NCBI GenBank assembly: GCA_017559385.1
Contig: JAFYSK010000048.1
Span: 1 to 53,478 of the forward strand
Source of the DNA: Paludibacteraceae bacterium
GTDB lineage: Bacteria; Bacteroidota; Bacteroidia; Bacteroidales; Paludibacteraceae
Length of the DNA: 53,478 nucleotides
Direction of reading: 5' to 3'
Of the stretch, positions 8,077-16,246 are shown in pieces. The stretch's first letter is position 1. The number at the start of each line of letters is the position of its first letter. The notes under the pieces are model-generated. The model did no database searches and was not told the DNA's origin. It saw nothing but the letters and a program-made list of their open reading frames with translations. Both the position numbers and the translations under genes were made by a program.

Positions 8077-8151
8077 CACAGTTTTTACAAAAACGGTAAA
8101 ATCGCGACAAAGGTAGTAAAAAAAAATGACATATACAAGAAGTTGTAAATT

Positions 8152-8328
8152 ATGAGACGAAAAATTGTTTTGGAGTACGGTGCAAATAAGAAGTTAATCG
8201 CTCGTTTTGGAGTGAGCGTAAAGACCGTGAACAATGCTTTGAACTATCGCCATGAGAGTAAGCTGGCGGAAAAGATCCGATATGTGGCCGTGCGTGACTT
8301 TGGCGGTGTAGAGATAGAGATGAAGTAA
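8152..8328 (+). CDS. Small HTH DNA-binding protein
   Basis: A 58-residue basic protein beginning MRRKIVLEYGANKKLIARFG. 'KKLIARFGVSVKTVNNALN' is a compact helix-turn-helix (about residues 13-31). It is the first gene of the early operon, where Mu has its Ner/Cro-like repressor, so it may turn down the repressor promoter and early transcription. Similar short HTH proteins begin the early operons of other Bacteroides phages. The function is inferred from position and fold only. Confidence 0.65.
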   Translation: MRRKIVLEYGANKKLIARFGVSVKTVNNALNYRHESKLAEKIRYVAVRDFGGVEIEMK

Positions 8329-8364
8329 AGCCCGCGATGGGTCAGGGTGTTTGGTAATACCCAC

Positions 8365-8442
8365 CACCGAGATAAGACAGTGAAGAGGCTGCAAAGTATA
8401 TTTTGTCAAGGCTGGATTTTCGAACTCGCCTCGGTGTTTTTT
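8365..8442 (+). ncRNA. Long stem with T-run before the tRNA-like gene
   Basis: CACCGAG (8365-8371) pairs with CTCGGTG (8430-8436), which is followed by six T; inside lie shorter pairings such as GGC/GCC. It has the outline of a large intrinsic terminator or attenuator, or of a small structured RNA released between the HTH gene and the tRNA-like gene. The first base of the tRNA-like gene follows the T-run directly. Confidence 0.4.
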
Positions 8443-8527
8443 CGGGAGGTAGCTCAGATGGTAGAGCCAGTGGCTAATTTGATTAAGCGCCACCACGTCG
8501 CGGGTTCGAATCCCGCTCTCCTGACCA
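8443..8527 (+). tRNA. tRNA-like gene with a 16-nt anticodon loop
   Basis: All parts of a tRNA are present in the right order: acceptor CGGGAGG with TCTCCTG, T8, D-arm GCTC-AGATGGTA-GAGC with the GG pair, five-base variable loop ACGTC, T-arm GCGGG-TTCGAAT-CCCGC, discriminator A and encoded CCA. The anticodon stem (AGTGG with CCACC, one mismatch) encloses CTAATTTGATTAAGCG, 16 bases instead of 7, so the total is 85 instead of 76. If the extra bases extend the stem imperfectly, the apical loop is ATTTGAT with U33 and anticodon UUG (Gln), but that is a guess. It lies in the early operon, expressed before the transposase. It could be a processed tRNA, a decoy for tRNases, or a decaying gene. Confidence 0.65.
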
Positions 8528-8555
8528 AAGTTAAACTAATAAAATCGTAAGGATT

Positions 8556-8750
8556 ATGAAAGGAAGAATTATCAATGGAGTTTTTTGGGCAGTAATAGCT
8601 GTCAGTTTGATTGTGTATTGTGCAATTGAGTGGCACAATAACGGTTGTGGCTGGGAGAGTCTGGCATGTATGATCGGCATGTATGGTTCATGCCTAACAG
8701 GCGTGTGGTACACCATTGATCAAACCATTAAGGAGCGTAATCAGAAGTAA
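8556..8750 (+). CDS. Small membrane protein, early operon
   Basis: A 64-residue protein with one strong hydrophobic helix (about residues 6-22, 'INGVFWAVIAVSLIVYC') and a second weaker one (about 35-52) before a charged tail ending KERNQK. It lies between the tRNA-like gene and the transposase, which starts 11 bp after its stop. I do not recognise a family. An early membrane protein could act in exclusion of other phages or in the membrane, but nothing in the sequence proves that. Confidence 0.6.
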   Translation: MKGRIINGVFWAVIAVSLIVYCAIEWHNNGCGWESLACMIGMYGSCLTGVWYTIDQTIKERNQK

Positions 8751-8761
8751 ACAACAATTAT

Positions 8762-10798
8762 ATGGAAGCGGTAGTTCATATAAATAACAGAGTCGGCATT
8801 AGCATGCAGTGGTTATTAGACCATGGTGTCGCTACTGTAGGCATTTTGCAGAAGCGCGAGCAACGCGGCAAGTTGGTCGCATTAACACGCGGCGGTCGTG
8901 GCGTACAGAAGGTGTACGAGTACAAGACCATGCCCGAAGATATGAAGCGTATGATAGACGAGCGATTAGATGTGTACCAGGGCGTATGTCGTAACATACT
9001 GGAGCCATGTATCGAGCATAGTGCAGAGATTAGTCAGTATTTCGACGAGTACAAGACCGCGAAAGGTGCTCACTTGCCTAATTCGAAAGAGGCACCTGTT
9101 CGTCAGACCTACTACTACAACGCAATTGTGTTGGATGGTATCATTCGCCTCTTTGAAACATGCAAGCAGAAAGGTCAGAAGGTCAGTTGGTCACAGGTGT
9201 TGGAGGCGTTGTGCGGTTTAGATCGATTGGCATACCCATTCAGTTTGCCAGAGAATGAGCGCAAGCTGAAAGAGCGTGTGAAGGAATACCAGCGTGAGGG
9301 CTTGGAGTGCCTTATCCACAAGAACTACCGCCGTGTGGGTAGTGGCAGCACCAAGGTTCACGCTGGTTTGCAATCGGACATGCTCATCAGCATGATAGCT
9401 GAGCACCGCAATTTTGACTGCGAAGAGATAGCCAAGGTATATAACGAATGGGTGCGCATGCAGAAGGCGCAAGGCGCTGACCATGCAGAGCAATGGAAAG
9501 AGATCACCGGCAGCACCGTTCGCCTATGGCAAAAGAAGAGCCGCTTTATCACAACTGCGAGTAAGCATGGTGGTGCGGCCTACCGTAACAGCCTTGCCTA
9601 TACCGTTCAACGCAGCGCCCCCACCAAAGCCATGTACATGTGGGTGCTCGACGGCTGGGACGCAGAGCTGCTGTATCAGAAAAAGGACGGTAAGGGTCGC
9701 ACCACTTATCATAACCGCGTAACACTGGAGGTGGTATTAGACGCTGCTACCAAATACCCAATCGGCTACGCCATAGGCATCACCGAGAGTGCAGAACTGA
9801 TCCGTGAGGCGCTACGCAATGCTGAGCGTCATGTGGAAGAGTTGACCGGTACCATGCTTCGCCCTCATCAGATCCAATGCGATAACTTCGCCAAGAAGGC
9901 TATGAGTGAGACCTACGAGGGTTTGGCAGCATTGGCAGTTACTCCAGCGGCTGTAGGTAATGCCAAAGCCAAAGTGATTGAGCCTTGGTTCCGTCATTTC
10001 AACGACAAGGTGTGCAAGTATGCGTTCAACTGGTCTGGTCACGGTGTGACTGCCAAGAAAAACGGTCAGCCCAATTTGGATATCACCCTCAAGGACAAAA
10101 GCCAACTGCCAACCTTGGAAGAGTTGGTCACAGAGATTAGCGCGCTGATGTGGCGCTATCGCCAAGAGGCATTGCCAGCGTATGTAGAGGCTATCAACGC
10201 ATTGCCAGCGGGAGAACGCGTGGCATTACCAGTGAAGCAATACCTACAGTTGTTTGGTGAGCAACGCGAAGACAAATATAGCTTGCAGACTACAGGTATC
10301 AACCTGCGTGTATTGGGCGAACGCCACCAATACGACCTGTTGGCAGATCCTGATGATGCAGTTGCCATGGCAGAGGCTATCCGCTTCCGTGAGAACTGCT
10401 GGGAGAAATGGAATGTGAAGTGTGATCCATTCGACTACAGCCATATTTTGGTGTTCAACGACAAAGCTACAGAAGAATATGTCCTGACCGTGAAGGATGT
10501 GCAGCCTATGGCACTCAAAGACCGCAAGCCTGGCGACTACGAGAAACTGGCAGCGGTATGGAAGTTCAACAAGGCATTAGAGGCACATATCGCTAATACC
10601 CTGGGCGGACATCAGGAGCGTGCTATGGCAGCCCTTGAGTCAACCGACAGCCGCGAATATGAAATGCTCAGCAAGGCATTGATTACCGACAGCCATGGTC
10701 AGCACAAAGATAATAAATACCGTGCAGAACGCGCCTTACCCGCTGCACCTGTCAACGCCTTTGAGGTGGTAACAGAGTACACAGAAGACAGATATTAA
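8762..10798 (+). CDS. MuA-type DDE transposase
   Basis: This 678-residue protein should cut the phage ends and join them to target DNA for integration and replicative transposition. The N-terminal part (about 1-260) holds winged-helix/HTH DNA-binding regions, including 'GTMKRMID'-like segments and 'GSGSTKVHAGLQSD'. The integrase-fold core carries the acidic triad: Asp297 in 'MWVLDGWD', Asp374 in 'IQCDNFAKK' and Glu407 in 'AKVIEPWFRHFND', 33 residues after the second Asp. A C-terminal beta-barrel and a tail that would contact the ATPase follow, like the layout of MuA (663 residues). It is followed 34 bp later by the MuB-like gene, as in Mu. Best single marker that the element is a transposable phage. 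Confidence 0.93.
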   Translation: MEAVVHINNRVGISMQWLLDHGVATVGILQKREQRGKLVALTRGGRGVQKVYEYKTMPEDMKRMIDERLDVYQGVCRNILEPCIEHSAEISQYFDEYKTAKGAHLPNSKEAPVRQTYYYNAIVLDGIIRLFETCKQKGQKVSWSQVLEALCGLDRLAYPFSLPENERKLKERVKEYQREGLECLIHKNYRRVGSGSTKVHAGLQSDMLISMIAEHRNFDCEEIAKVYNEWVRMQKAQGADHAEQWKEITGSTVRLWQKKSRFITTASKHGGAAYRNSLAYTVQRSAPTKAMYMWVLDGWDAELLYQKKDGKGRTTYHNRVTLEVVLDAATKYPIGYAIGITESAELIREALRNAERHVEELTGTMLRPHQIQCDNFAKKAMSETYEGLAALAVTPAAVGNAKAKVIEPWFRHFNDKVCKYAFNWSGHGVTAKKNGQPNLDITLKDKSQLPTLEELVTEISALMWRYRQEALPAYVEAINALPAGERVALPVKQYLQLFGEQREDKYSLQTTGINLRVLGERHQYDLLADPDDAVAMAEAIRFRENCWEKWNVKCDPFDYSHILVFNDKATEEYVLTVKDVQPMALKDRKPGDYEKLAAVWKFNKALEAHIANTLGGHQERAMAALESTDSREYEMLSKALITDSHGQHKDNKYRAERALPAAPVNAFEVVTEYTEDRY

Positions 10799-10832
10799 AC
10801 CCCGAATAATAACCATTTAACAAAATATACTT

Positions 10833-11708
10833 ATGGAAAAGAAAATCACTGAAATTCGTAAGCGCGACATTCGCAATGCGCTCGTGGACTTTTGCGATCG
10901 TTTTGGCGGTCAAAGCAAGGCAAGTAAAATCATGGAGGGCGTGAGTAGTGCCACTATTAGCCAAGTTATTAACGAAAACTGGGAACTCATCAGCGACGAC
11001 ATGTGGCGCAAGATTGCCAGCCAAATCGGTTTGCAAGACGAGAAGTGGGAGACTGTAGAGACCACCAACTACAAAGATTTGCACGAGATCCTGGGCGACG
11101 CTCAAGAGAACCAGCTATGGATGGCTATCACCGGCAATGCGGGTACCGGCAAGACCTACGCATGCAAGCAGTACCAACGCATGCACAATGAGGTGTACTT
11201 CTTGAGTTGTGATCCTGATTGGGCTAAGCGTGATTTCTTTGGCGCATTGCTGCGTAAGATGAGTATTCGCCCTGAAGGCTTGAGCCTTATTCAGATGAAG
11301 CAAAAGGTGGTGCTACAAATGCGCACGAAAGAGTGCCCAATCATTATTCTTGACGAGGCAGACAAAATGAGCGATGTGGTACTCAATTCGTTCATTACCC
11401 TATACAACGACCTGCAATATAGCTGCGCGGTGGTAATGATTGCCACGGAGCACCTCACCAAGCGTTTTGACAAGGGCGTGCGCTACAACAAGCGTGGATA
11501 TAACGAGCTTTGGAGCCGTGTGGGTCGCAAGTGCATTGCATTGCGTGGTGTAACCCAAAACGACATTGCAGAGATCTGCCGCCAAAATGGTGTGACAGAC
11601 GCTAAAGCCATTGACCGTATCATCAACGACTGCGAAGGCGACTTGCGCCGCGTGGAGCGTCGTGTATATGCAGAACTCAAGAAAGCAAAACGACAAGCAG
11701 CTAAGTAA
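10833..11708 (+). CDS. MuB-type AAA+ ATPase (target-DNA activator)
   Basis: A 291-residue ATPase. The N-terminus (about 1-65) has a helix-turn-helix ('GGQSKASKIMEGVSSATISQ') like that of MuB. Walker A is 'GNAGTGKT' (101-108) and Walker B 'IIILDEADK' (170-178); a sensor region 'VVMIATEH' and an arginine-rich lid follow. MuB-type proteins coat target DNA, choose sites away from the element itself and stimulate the transposase. It sits directly between the transposase and a second ATPase, and the next start is 5 bp after its stop. Confidence 0.92.
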   Translation: MEKKITEIRKRDIRNALVDFCDRFGGQSKASKIMEGVSSATISQVINENWELISDDMWRKIASQIGLQDEKWETVETTNYKDLHEILGDAQENQLWMAITGNAGTGKTYACKQYQRMHNEVYFLSCDPDWAKRDFFGALLRKMSIRPEGLSLIQMKQKVVLQMRTKECPIIILDEADKMSDVVLNSFITLYNDLQYSCAVVMIATEHLTKRFDKGVRYNKRGYNELWSRVGRKCIALRGVTQNDIAEICRQNGVTDAKAIDRIINDCEGDLRRVERRVYAELKKAKRQAAK

Positions 11709-11713
11709 GCACT

Positions 11714-12328
11714 ATGGGACGCAGAGCATTAAGTATTCAGAACCTAATTGACTACACCCCAAAAACATTGGGCTTTACAGGTCGTTGGTTGGACGCTATG
11801 GGCGACCCTGAGCCATACGGCAGTTGGATCATTTGGGGAGCCAGCGGCAATGGTAAGACCCGATTTGCGGTGCAATTAGTCAAATACTTGATGAGTTTCG
11901 AGGGGCTGCGTATCGCCTACAATGGACTGGAAGAGGGTATGAGCGAAACCTATCGCAGAGCTATCATCGACACAGGACTACAGATGGAGAAGCAAAGCAG
12001 GTATGTGTTTTGGGACGGTTTCGACTACGAAGACATGATGGAGCGACTCAAACGAAAGCGCAGCCCAAATGTGGTGGTGATTGATAGCTTGCAATACCTC
12101 AATATCACCTACGACCAATACAAAGAACTGGTGCGTAAGTACCCTAAGAAACTCTTTATTTGGATCAGTCACGAATCGGGTACCGAACCCAAAGGCGGAA
12201 CCGCACAAAGCATCAAGTATAACAGCAATATCAAAATTCGCGTGCATAACTATTACGCAACAATCATCAGTCGCTACAAAGGCAAAGAGGTGTTCGACAT
12301 CTGGCCTGAGAAGCATATCAACCGCTAA
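11714..12328 (+). CDS. Second P-loop ATPase (RecA-like)
   Basis: A 204-residue P-loop protein with Walker A 'GASGNGKT' (42-49), Walker B-like 'NVVVIDSLQYL' near 115 and a sensor stretch 'KLFIWISHESG'. The single-domain layout is like the RecA/DnaB core used by phage recombination or helicase-loading proteins. It follows the MuB-like gene by 5 bp, so the two are probably co-translated, and it may help replicative transposition. It is not a MuB duplicate: it lacks the N-terminal HTH and has a different core. The exact role is unknown. Confidence 0.7.
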   Translation: MGRRALSIQNLIDYTPKTLGFTGRWLDAMGDPEPYGSWIIWGASGNGKTRFAVQLVKYLMSFEGLRIAYNGLEEGMSETYRRAIIDTGLQMEKQSRYVFWDGFDYEDMMERLKRKRSPNVVVIDSLQYLNITYDQYKELVRKYPKKLFIWISHESGTEPKGGTAQSIKYNSNIKIRVHNYYATIISRYKGKEVFDIWPEKHINR

Positions 12329-12339
12329 AATTATAACCT

Positions 12340-12786
12340 ATGGAGCAAGAATGGATCAAAGCAAATCGCCGCTTCTACGCCTTGGCACGCCAATGCAATC
12401 TGAGCCGCGAGGATGTAGCTGCTACTATTGCAGGTAACTACAAGAACCGTATCAGCACAAGTGAGCTAACCCCACGCGAACTGCATGCACTATGCGAGGC
12501 ACTGCAAAAGCGTGCAGCAAGCGACACTTTCAAAGAGAAAGACCGCTGGCGCAAGCGATTGATAGCTGCCGTGCGTAAGTACTGCGAGAAAATGGGCTAC
12601 CGCACCGATACGGAGTATGTGATTAGCGTTATACAGCGCAATGGGGAGAATATAAATAAACTGCCCTTAGACCGTCTCAGAAGCCTCTACAACGCATTTA
12701 CCAAGCGCGTCAAAGATATTGACCGTGTGAGCGTAAAAGAACCACAAACGATTACCCCATTAGGGACCTGGAACTACAAGAACTAA
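12340..12786 (+). CDS. GemA/gp16-like (DUF1018-like) regulator
   Basis: A 148-residue basic protein. 'NRRFYALARQCNLSREDVAATIAG' followed by 'STSELTPRELHALCEAL' matches the pattern of the Mu GemA/gp16 family (DUF1018), which modulates host gene expression and DNA supercoiling. The second half ('RKRLIAAVRKYCEKMGY') looks like another helical DNA-binding unit. It lies in the early operon directly before the Gam-like gene; in Mu the same two families are early neighbours. Assignment by pattern, not by search. Confidence 0.6.
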   Translation: MEQEWIKANRRFYALARQCNLSREDVAATIAGNYKNRISTSELTPRELHALCEALQKRAASDTFKEKDRWRKRLIAAVRKYCEKMGYRTDTEYVISVIQRNGENINKLPLDRLRSLYNAFTKRVKDIDRVSVKEPQTITPLGTWNYKN

Positions 12787-12822
12787 ATACCGTTTAACAA
12801 CTAATTAAAAACCGATTAAATT

Positions 12823-13338
12823 ATGGCAACAAGACAAAAGAAGACCATTATCCAAGGTGTTACCACCGAGATGGCAAACGAAGCATTTGCGACCTATGCG
12901 AAAGCGGACGCACAGTATCAAAAAATCATGGCGGAGATAGAGCTGCAATGCGCTCGTATCCGCGAGAAGAAACAAGAGGAACTGACGGCATTGGCGGCAG
13001 AGCGCGATGCTGCTTTTGACACACTCCAGACCTTCGCCACCGAGAACCAGGCAGAACTATTCGCCAAGAAGAAAAGCCTTGAGATGGTGCATGGTACCAT
13101 TGGCTTCCGCACGGGTACTCCAAAGCTCAAGACCCTCAAGGGCTTCACATGGGCAAGTGCTAAGAACCTCGTCTGCGAGTTCCTGCCTGCATTCATTCGC
13201 ACCACCGAAGAGATTGCCAAGGACAAACTCTTGGCGGACCGCGATGTGGAAGGCATGACCGAGAAAATGGCTCAATGTGGTATCATGGTGGCGCAAGACG
13301 AAACCTTCTATGTAGAGCCTAAGAAAGAAGATGCGTAA
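12823..13338 (+). CDS. Mu Gam-like host-nuclease inhibitor
   Basis: A 171-residue protein with a long N-terminal coiled coil (about 20-85, rich in Ala, Glu and Lys) and a C-terminal 'KKKSLEMVHGTIGFRTGTPKLKTLKG' region typical of Mu Gam. Gam binds the ends of double-stranded DNA as a Ku-like dimer and protects it from exonucleases such as RecBCD or AddAB. It follows the GemA-like gene, and its stop codon overlaps the ATG of the next small gene. Confidence 0.85.
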   Translation: MATRQKKTIIQGVTTEMANEAFATYAKADAQYQKIMAEIELQCARIREKKQEELTALAAERDAAFDTLQTFATENQAELFAKKKSLEMVHGTIGFRTGTPKLKTLKGFTWASAKNLVCEFLPAFIRTTEEIAKDKLLADRDVEGMTEKMAQCGIMVAQDETFYVEPKKEDA

Positions 13339-13472
13339 TGATTATGGCAAATGCAGCACTATGTGAAACCAAAGATGAGTTTCGCGAGTTTATCGACAAC
13401 TACAACGGCGAACTGCGAGTAGAATCGCGCCGGGCGTGGGACGGAGATAAGTTAGTGGCAGTAATAGTGTAG
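13338..13472 (+). CDS. Small early protein (44 aa)
   Basis: Starts in the overlapping TAATG at the end of the Gam-like gene, a coupling arrangement. The 44-residue product begins MIMANAALCETKDEFREFID and ends KLVAVIV; a second ATG two codons on is an alternative start. No family is recognised. The tight overlap and an uninterrupted frame support it as a real small phage gene. Confidence 0.5.
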   Translation: MIMANAALCETKDEFREFIDNYNGELRVESRRAWDGDKLVAVIV

Positions 13473-13493
13473 GGCATTCAATTCTAAGTAGCG

Positions 13494-13754
13494 ATGGCAT
13501 TCTCACGAAAGAATTTCTTATTACGAGTTAAAGAGGTGAATGAGTTGTACAAGGAGAAACAACGCATTGGCTTGAGTACGGAGTATATCTACCGTACTTT
13601 CATCGAACCTCAATACCATATCAGTCGTTCTACATTGTACGACTGGTTGGCTATTCCGTATGAGAAACAACTCCGTGAGATTGCCGAAGCGGATGCCAGA
13701 GCTATTGAGTGGGAGAAACGCCAACAGACAATCAATTTTGAAGAACAATCCTAA
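13494..13754 (+). CDS. Small early phage protein, HTH-like
   Basis: An 86-residue charged protein; 'YIYRTFIEPQYHISRSTLYDWL' (about 27-50) looks like a helix-turn-helix with a Ser/Thr-rich recognition helix. Rich in Glu and Arg near its end. It follows the Gam-like cluster and precedes a DUF4494-like gene. Short proteins with this 'YR.FI...Y.IS..T...WL' pattern occur in other Bacteroides phages, without known role. Confidence 0.6.
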   Translation: MAFSRKNFLLRVKEVNELYKEKQRIGLSTEYIYRTFIEPQYHISRSTLYDWLAIPYEKQLREIAEADARAIEWEKRQQTINFEEQS

Positions 13755-13766
13755 AATTTACTTCGT

Positions 13767-14180
13767 ATGAACTTTTTTGAAGTGCAAGTCGTTTACACAC
13801 GACAAACAGGCGAGGACAATCCTTGCACAGTGAAAGAATCCTATTTGGTGGAGGCCCTTACTCCGTCCAGCGCAGAGAACAGGGTAATTGAGGAAATCAA
13901 ACCTATTGTCAGTGGTCAGTGCGATGTGCTGCGTATTATCCAGCGCAAGTTCTATGACCTCATTCCTAACTCTGAAGGTGATTATTGGTACAAAGCTCGT
14001 GTGGAGATGATCACCATTGAGGATAGTGGCAGAGAGACGCGCAAGGGTGTGATCGTGTATGTGCAAGCCTCATCCGTCAAGAAAGCAGTCAAGCAGCTAC
14101 AAATGAACCTGGAGCAATGCGATTGTGAGCTGGTCAGCATTGCTAAAACGCAGATCCTCGAATTATATCGGGATGTATAA
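13767..14180 (+). CDS. DUF4494-like protein
   Basis: A 137-residue protein: 'VKESYLVEALTPSSAENRVIEEIKP', 'DYWYKARVEMITIEDSGRETRKG' and 'VQASSVKKAVKQLQMNL' follow the pattern of DUF4494, a family from Bacteroidetes chromosomes and mobile elements. No activity is known. It has a beta-rich first half and a helix-rich end. It starts 12 bp after the preceding gene, so it belongs to the early operon. Confidence 0.65.
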   Translation: MNFFEVQVVYTRQTGEDNPCTVKESYLVEALTPSSAENRVIEEIKPIVSGQCDVLRIIQRKFYDLIPNSEGDYWYKARVEMITIEDSGRETRKGVIVYVQASSVKKAVKQLQMNLEQCDCELVSIAKTQILELYRDV

Positions 14181-14195
14181 TGGGGGGACAAAGCT

Positions 14196-14432
14196 ATGTT
14201 TGAAGTAAGCAAAGTATTCAATGAAGGTTGGTTTAATTGCTTTGTTAGTTTTGTCAATACAGGTGTGCCAACCAGATTCTGCCAAGAAGTCTTGATAAAC
14301 GCAGGTATAACCGAAGACGAAGCCTATGAGTTTATGGAATGCGGAGAGTGTACCAGTCAAGTAAGAAATGAGCTTGAGAACTACATAGAAACTCTGGAAC
14401 AAATCGCCAGCGATGATGAAGACGAAGAGTAA
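14196..14432 (+). CDS. Small acidic phage protein
   Basis: A 78-residue protein, strongly acidic at the end (SDDEDEE). 'FCQEVLINAGITEDEAYEFMECG' predicts paired helices. It lies 15 bp after the DUF4494-like gene. The acidic tail could mimic DNA, as in some phage anti-restriction proteins, but the sequence shows only charge, not a function. I do not recognise a family. Confidence 0.5.
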   Translation: MFEVSKVFNEGWFNCFVSFVNTGVPTRFCQEVLINAGITEDEAYEFMECGECTSQVRNELENYIETLEQIASDDEDEE

Positions 14433-14500
14433 CGCAAATGGGAAGTCATCACAGTGGCTTGCCCATTTTTCTAATAATAGCACATAAAGACAGAATAGTT

Positions 14501-15133
14501 ATGGAAGGTACTTTGAATTTCTCAGTAAGTGGAGAATTTATTACAGATTTTGCGCGCCAAAGGTTTATCGAAACAAAAAGTAGAAAAGTGGGGGTTGATG
14601 TTCTTTGTAAATGTCTAATTGGCTTCCCCGAAGATTTAGCAATGGATGTTGTAAGTGGACGAGCGAAACTCATTGGCATAAACGAAATAAAAGTAGTACC
14701 AGATTGTACTTTTGTAGAACCATATAGTTGGATTCAACCATGCAATATAGAAGATTGTGAGTGTGGTTGGATTGCACCAGATGGGCGTGTGTTTGGTTAC
14801 TCTGAATACAACCAAAATAAAATGCCCCACGAATGTTTGGCAGAACGAATAGTACAGCGTGATGATTGCGGAATCGTAATAGAAGATGATACTCCCCAAA
14901 GGCCTTATTATCATGTAGAGCAAGCAGGTTGGATTAAATTTTGTCCTACAATGGCCATTGCAGACTGCAAAGCATCTGCAATTACCGAGAACCAGCAAAA
15001 AGAACTGGTAAAATTTATGAAGTCACATAATTATGTTTTAACTCTCGGATTCAACTCTACAGCAAACTATATGCAAGTACGCAGTATGAGTACAATAATG
15101 TTAGGAAGATTGCTTAATATACTTCCGCGTTAA
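14501..15133 (+). CDS. Last gene of early operon, unknown
   Basis: A 210-residue protein starting MEGTLNFSVSGEF. An open frame extends 63 bp upstream (to 14438), but the extension would overlap a spacer and reads like non-coding sequence, so the ATG at 14501 is preferred. The middle is Cys-rich ('CNIEDCECGWI'). The family is not recognised. A/T content is higher than in the operon before it, hinting at separate acquisition. It is followed by a strong bidirectional terminator that separates the early operon from the leftward late operon. Confidence 0.55.
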   Translation: MEGTLNFSVSGEFITDFARQRFIETKSRKVGVDVLCKCLIGFPEDLAMDVVSGRAKLIGINEIKVVPDCTFVEPYSWIQPCNIEDCECGWIAPDGRVFGYSEYNQNKMPHECLAERIVQRDDCGIVIEDDTPQRPYYHVEQAGWIKFCPTMAIADCKASAITENQQKELVKFMKSHNYVLTLGFNSTANYMQVRSMSTIMLGRLLNILPR

Positions 15134-15153
15134 AGGTATTAGACCTAACACAA

Positions 15154-15179
15154 AAAAGCACCTTTCGCGAGGTGCTTTT
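15154..15179. terminator. Bidirectional terminator between early and late operons
   Basis: AAAAGCACCT, loop TTCGCG, AGGTGCTTTT: a perfect 10-bp stem flanked by A- and T-runs. It ends the rightward early operon and the leftward late operon, which converge here. Confidence 0.9.
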
Positions 15180-15185
15180 ATTGTG

Positions 15186-15626
15186 TCAATAGCTTTGCTG
15201 TACATGTACCCGATAAACTTCTGTGTTGTCTTGCAACTCATCGTGATCGTGGTCGCTGGTAGAGCTAATCCGTGTGAATGATCCAATGCTATATGTCGGA
15301 GCTATCTTCCGAACGCGTGCCAGAACTGGAGGTATTTTATCGATGATGTCGAACACCTGGAGTGAATCTTTCCACTTGCCCACACGCGAGTCGGTAACAA
15401 TATGCAGCGTAATATCCACCTCTGCATCTAACACGCCCCGCGTCTGTGATTTCCAAGAAATAGGTGCAAACTCTACAAATACAGCTGGAGTACTGAATGG
15501 CTGTTCCTCTTCTGCAAATGCCAGTTGATTATTCCACACATCGATGTGCTGAATAATACTCTGTTCTTCTGCGTCTTTTATCGAGAGTAGGAAACTCTCC
15601 AATAAATGGTAAATTTGACTTCTCAT
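15186..15626 (-). CDS. Putative tail-completion/head-tail protein
   Basis: A 146-residue protein at the end of the leftward late operon. 'YHLLESFLLSIKDAE' at the start and 'PAVFVEFAPISW' and 'DAEVDITLHIVTDSR' in the middle resemble small phage proteins that follow the virion morphogenesis gene (Mu gp37 position; tail terminator or completion proteins). The start overlaps the stop of the preceding gpG-like gene (ATGA), so the two are coupled. A His/Asp-rich segment (about 120-128) is notable. Role inferred from position. Confidence 0.5.
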   Translation of the reverse strand: MRSQIYHLLESFLLSIKDAEEQSIIQHIDVWNNQLAFAEEEQPFSTPAVFVEFAPISWKSQTRGVLDAEVDITLHIVTDSRVGKWKDSLQVFDIIDKIPPVLARVRKIAPTYSIGSFTRISSTSDHDHDELQDNTEVYRVHVQQSY

Positions 15627-16162
15627 TGTTTGAAATGCTTTTTAAGTTGTGTTGGAATGGTGTTTAATTGCTGTTTAATGATACGGCGGACCGCTTGCTT
15701 TACTTCGGGCGCATCGCCTAAGAATTGTCGCTTAGGAATGGTTATATACGAGCCTACAGGCTTTAGAGCCAGTGCGTAGTACATTTCAGCAGCACGACTG
15801 ACACGCATAGAACTGCGTGCGGTGGATCCGTCTTTCTTGTAGTTGATTTTGCCCGATAGTTCATAGTACTTTGCCCAAAAGTATTTTTGCATTTTGCGTG
15901 TGACCATGATCCTGCCACCTTCATTATGCAGAGCTGCGTATGGCTCCGATGACGACCATGTGACAGAGGTGTCCGATTGCCTGGCCCGAATAGAACGACG
16001 GAGTTTGCCTGTTTGTTGCATGAGTGATCCACGCAGGTCTTTGTCATTGCGGCGTGGCTTCCACGGCTGGGAAAAGAACCCCTTTCGCTCAAAGTTACGG
16101 TCGAACTCTTCTGTGAGTTCAACGCGTATATCGGATAGTATTTGCTTGCGAAGTTCGTCCAT
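15623..16162 (-). CDS. gpG-like virion morphogenesis protein
   Basis: A 179-residue protein of the phage virion morphogenesis (Mu gpG) type. Hallmarks: a basic N-terminal region 'RKGFFSQPWKPRRNDKD', 'GSLMQQTGKLRRSIRAR', the conserved 'YAALHNEGGRI' and 'IPKRQFLGDAPEV'. These proteins help join head and tail. It lies downstream of the gpF-like gene in the leftward late operon, separated from it by the oppositely transcribed gene at 16247. Confidence 0.85.
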   Translation of the reverse strand: MDELRKQILSDIRVELTEEFDRNFERKGFFSQPWKPRRNDKDLRGSLMQQTGKLRRSIRARQSDTSVTWSSSEPYAALHNEGGRIMVTRKMQKYFWAKYYELSGKINYKKDGSTARSSMRVSRAAEMYYALALKPVGSYITIPKRQFLGDAPEVKQAVRRIIKQQLNTIPTQLKKHFKQ

Positions 16163-16206
16163 TTGGGTAAAAAATCAATTATATTGATTATTTTTCAGCA
16201 AAAAAG

Positions 16207-16237
16207 TTTGTTATTTCAAAAAAAAGTAGTACTTTTG
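16207..16237 (+). promoter_or_regulatory. Promoter of antisense gene 16247
   Basis: TTTG (16207-16210), exactly 19 bp, TACTTTTG (16230-16237): a perfect consensus promoter pointing right, 9 bp before the ATG at 16247 and opposite to the surrounding late operon. Confidence 0.85.
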
Positions 16238-16246
16238 TAGCGTATT

